From contig CALCOQ010000087.1 in NCBI GenBank assembly GCA_937897005.1, positions 1-8,334 on the forward strand: 8,334 bases of DNA, given 5' to 3'. Under the pieces are notes generated by a model that saw only the letters and a list, made by a program, of their open reading frames with translations, was not told where the DNA came from and made no database searches. The stretch is from an uncultured euryarchaeote (GTDB lineage: Archaea > Thermoplasmatota > Poseidoniia > Poseidoniales > Poseidoniaceae). Every line of letters begins with the position of its first letter. Position 1 is the stretch's first letter. Positions 7,034 to 8,334 of this stretch are shown here, one piece after another. Both the position numbers and the translations under genes were made by a program.

Positions 7034-8221
7034 ATGAACACTTGGGAAGAAATACTCGAACACCAATCCAATTGGAGGAGAGAGGAAGCCGAGAGCTTTC
7101 GTTTGAGTGCCGAAGAAGCGGTGATACTCTATGAAGAGGCAGAATTCCACACATTGCGTCGTGCAGCCTTGAATCGTCGTATGCAGATGCATCCGAACGG
7201 TGAAACAACCTACATGATCGACAGGAACATCAACTACACCAATGTCTGTACCATCAATTGCCAATTCTGTTCATTCTACAGACCCCCAGGGCATGAAGAG
7301 ACCTATACCCAGAGTTTCGCTGAGATAAGTGAACGCATCTCCGAGTTGGAGGAAGTCGAGGGGGTGCGTATTCTGATGCAGGGTGGAGTACATCCTGAAC
7401 TTGGGATCGAGTGGTACTGTGAATTACTGGAGCAGATCAAACAGGCTCACCCAACAATCTTGCTGGACTGTTTCTCTCCAATTGAGATCGAGGGCATCTC
7501 AGATGTTTGTGACCTGAGCACTTTGGAGGTGCTGCAGAGACTCAAGGCTTCAGGACTGGATGGACTTCCCGGAGGAGGAGCCGAGATGCTCGTCGATGAG
7601 GTACGAAAGGATGTATCTCCCAAGAAACACAGTGCTGAATCATGGATGCGAATCATGCAGGAGGCACAGTCACTTGGATTGACCACCAGTGCGACCAATG
7701 TCTTCGGATTCGGTGAAAGTTTTGCACAACGGGTTGAGCACATGCTGTACGTACGAGAATCACAGCAACATTCCCTGAAGGAATGGAATAACGGTTTCAC
7801 TTCATTCATCGCCTGGCCAGTACAACTGGAGAATAACTCCTACGGCAAGAGGAATCGCGGCAGCAACCGATACCGACTGGGTGCAGGAGCCACAGAATAC
7901 CTCCGCCATGTGGCCATCGCCAGACTTGTTCTCGACAATGTGGAGCACATTCAGGCCTCTTGGCCAACGATGGGTCTTGATGTGGCCCAGATGGCACTTC
8001 TTGGAGGAGCGGATGATGCAGGCTCAACGATGATGGAAGAGAATGTCGTTTCGGCCTCGGGAACCGAGAAGTTGGAAGCGACTGAGCATGAACTTCAGTG
8101 GACTATCCAACGAGCAGGTTTCATCCCCCGCAGAAGAGATAGCAAGTACAGTCTCCTGCCAACTCCTGAGCCGGCTGAATCCTTGCAGGAATTGGCTTGC
8201 CCGCCCCCAGCGAGGGTTTGA
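7034..8221 (+). CDS. mqnC: Cyclic dehypoxanthinyl futalosine synthase, radical SAM (MqnC)
   Basis: A cytoplasmic radical SAM enzyme that cyclises dehypoxanthinyl futalosine in the futalosine route to menaquinone. It has 395 residues. DRNINYTNVC starts the core, and C72, C76 and C79 form the CxxxCxxC motif that binds the [4Fe-4S] cluster and S-adenosylmethionine. Downstream family signatures are MQGGVHPELGIEWY (115-128), CFSPIEI (146-152), LDGLPGGGAEML (175-186), a glycine-rich FGFGE (224-228), the GFTSFIAWPVQLEN region (254-267), and IQASWPTMG with GSTMMEENVV (306-339). The PGGGAE and ENVV signatures favour MqnC over its relatives CofH (F420 synthesis) and MqnE. About 25 residues past the usual end (from SKYSLL) form a proline-rich tail. 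The ribosome-binding site TGAGGG overlaps the aminopeptidase stop, suggesting co-translation. No other futalosine-pathway gene is seen here, so mqnA, mqnB, mqnD and mqnE must lie elsewhere if the pathway is complete. Confidence 0.93.
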   Translation: MNTWEEILEHQSNWRREEAESFRLSAEEAVILYEEAEFHTLRRAALNRRMQMHPNGETTYMIDRNINYTNVCTINCQFCSFYRPPGHEETYTQSFAEISERISELEEVEGVRILMQGGVHPELGIEWYCELLEQIKQAHPTILLDCFSPIEIEGISDVCDLSTLEVLQRLKASGLDGLPGGGAEMLVDEVRKDVSPKKHSAESWMRIMQEAQSLGLTTSATNVFGFGESFAQRVEHMLYVRESQQHSLKEWNNGFTSFIAWPVQLENNSYGKRNRGSNRYRLGAGATEYLRHVAIARLVLDNVEHIQASWPTMGLDVAQMALLGGADDAGSTMMEENVVSASGTEKLEATEHELQWTIQRAGFIPRRRDSKYSLLPTPEPAESLQELACPPPARV

Positions 8222-8238
8222 CGGATCACCAGAACAAT

Positions 8239-8334
8239 ATGAAGAAACCAAAGCAAGCGACCACGAATATCAATGACTACATTAAACGCTCAATCATGGA
8301 ATGGCAATTAACATTGGGCCGGACAATAGCGCTG
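8239..8334 (+). CDS. 5' end of an unidentified gene, cut by the window edge
   Basis: An ATG at 8239, 17 bases after the mqnC stop, opens a frame that runs 32 codons to the window end without a stop. The product begins MKKPKQATTN, a basic N-terminus, then the more helical segment IMEWQLTLG. No clear ribosome-binding site precedes it; a second in-frame ATG lies at about 8296. The same strand and short gap fit a further operon member. No family can be named from 32 residues, and a chance open frame is possible. Confidence 0.45.
   Translation, partial: MKKPKQATTNINDYIKRSIMEWQLTLGRTIAL

Noticed and set aside
6515..7264. 249-codon minus-strand frame across the pepP-mqnC junction
   Set aside because: It lies opposite two clear enzyme genes whose catalytic motifs are intact, so it is a shadow.
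7034..8221. CofH (F420 biosynthesis) identity for the radical SAM gene
   Set aside because: The LPGGGAE and EENVV signatures are those of MqnC; CofH usually has a PGTAAE-type sequence at the first site.
8043..8276. 77-codon + strand frame overlapping the end of mqnC
   Set aside because: It overlaps a region coding conserved MqnC sequence in another frame and has no ribosome-binding site.

Overview
The window is gene-dense and all on the + strand. It carries four well-supported genes, one unrecognised gene at the left edge that may start outside the window, and the probable first codons of another gene at the right edge. I saw no tRNA, rRNA, CRISPR array, insertion sequence or T-rich terminator. 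The organism is most likely a planktonic marine euryarchaeon of the Poseidoniia (Marine Group II/III) type. This is inferred from the combination of a very large acidic secreted protein built of DxDxDG repeats, a signal-peptide/PKD-like/C-terminal-anchor surface protein with many N-x-S/T sequons, and a futalosine-pathway radical SAM enzyme in a tight gene string. No single marker gene here proves the assignment, and a bacterial source is not excluded.

Layout. Positions 19-699 hold an unrecognised soluble protein of at least 226 residues with a CCxxC cluster. Positions 700-830 are a 131-base intergenic region that ends in a small perfect inverted repeat and a strong GGAGG ribosome-binding site. 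Positions 831-3941 encode a 1036-residue exported protein with about 25 thrombospondin-type-3-like calcium-binding repeats. After a 58-base gap, 4000-5637 encodes a surface protein with Ig/PKD-like domains and one C-terminal membrane anchor. Very closely behind it come an M24B Xaa-Pro aminopeptidase (about 5663-7024) and an MqnC-type radical SAM enzyme (7034-8221). A new open frame starts at 8239 and runs off the end.

How the genes fit together. The 831-3941 and 4000-5637 products look like a cell-surface pair: one large soluble or loosely anchored calcium-stabilised protein, and one membrane-anchored protein with beta-sandwich domains. The aminopeptidase would trim proline-containing peptides in the cytoplasm, which fits a protein-degrading lifestyle. 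MqnC makes a menaquinone precursor and has no evident biochemical link to its neighbours; the short gaps (9 bases between aminopeptidase and mqnC) suggest shared transcription. The most interesting points are the non-repeat insert domains inside the calcium-repeat protein, a 9-bp inverted repeat that encloses the start codon of the anchored surface protein, and an orphan mqnC in a surface-protein/peptidase operon. None of these amounts to a demonstrated new system.
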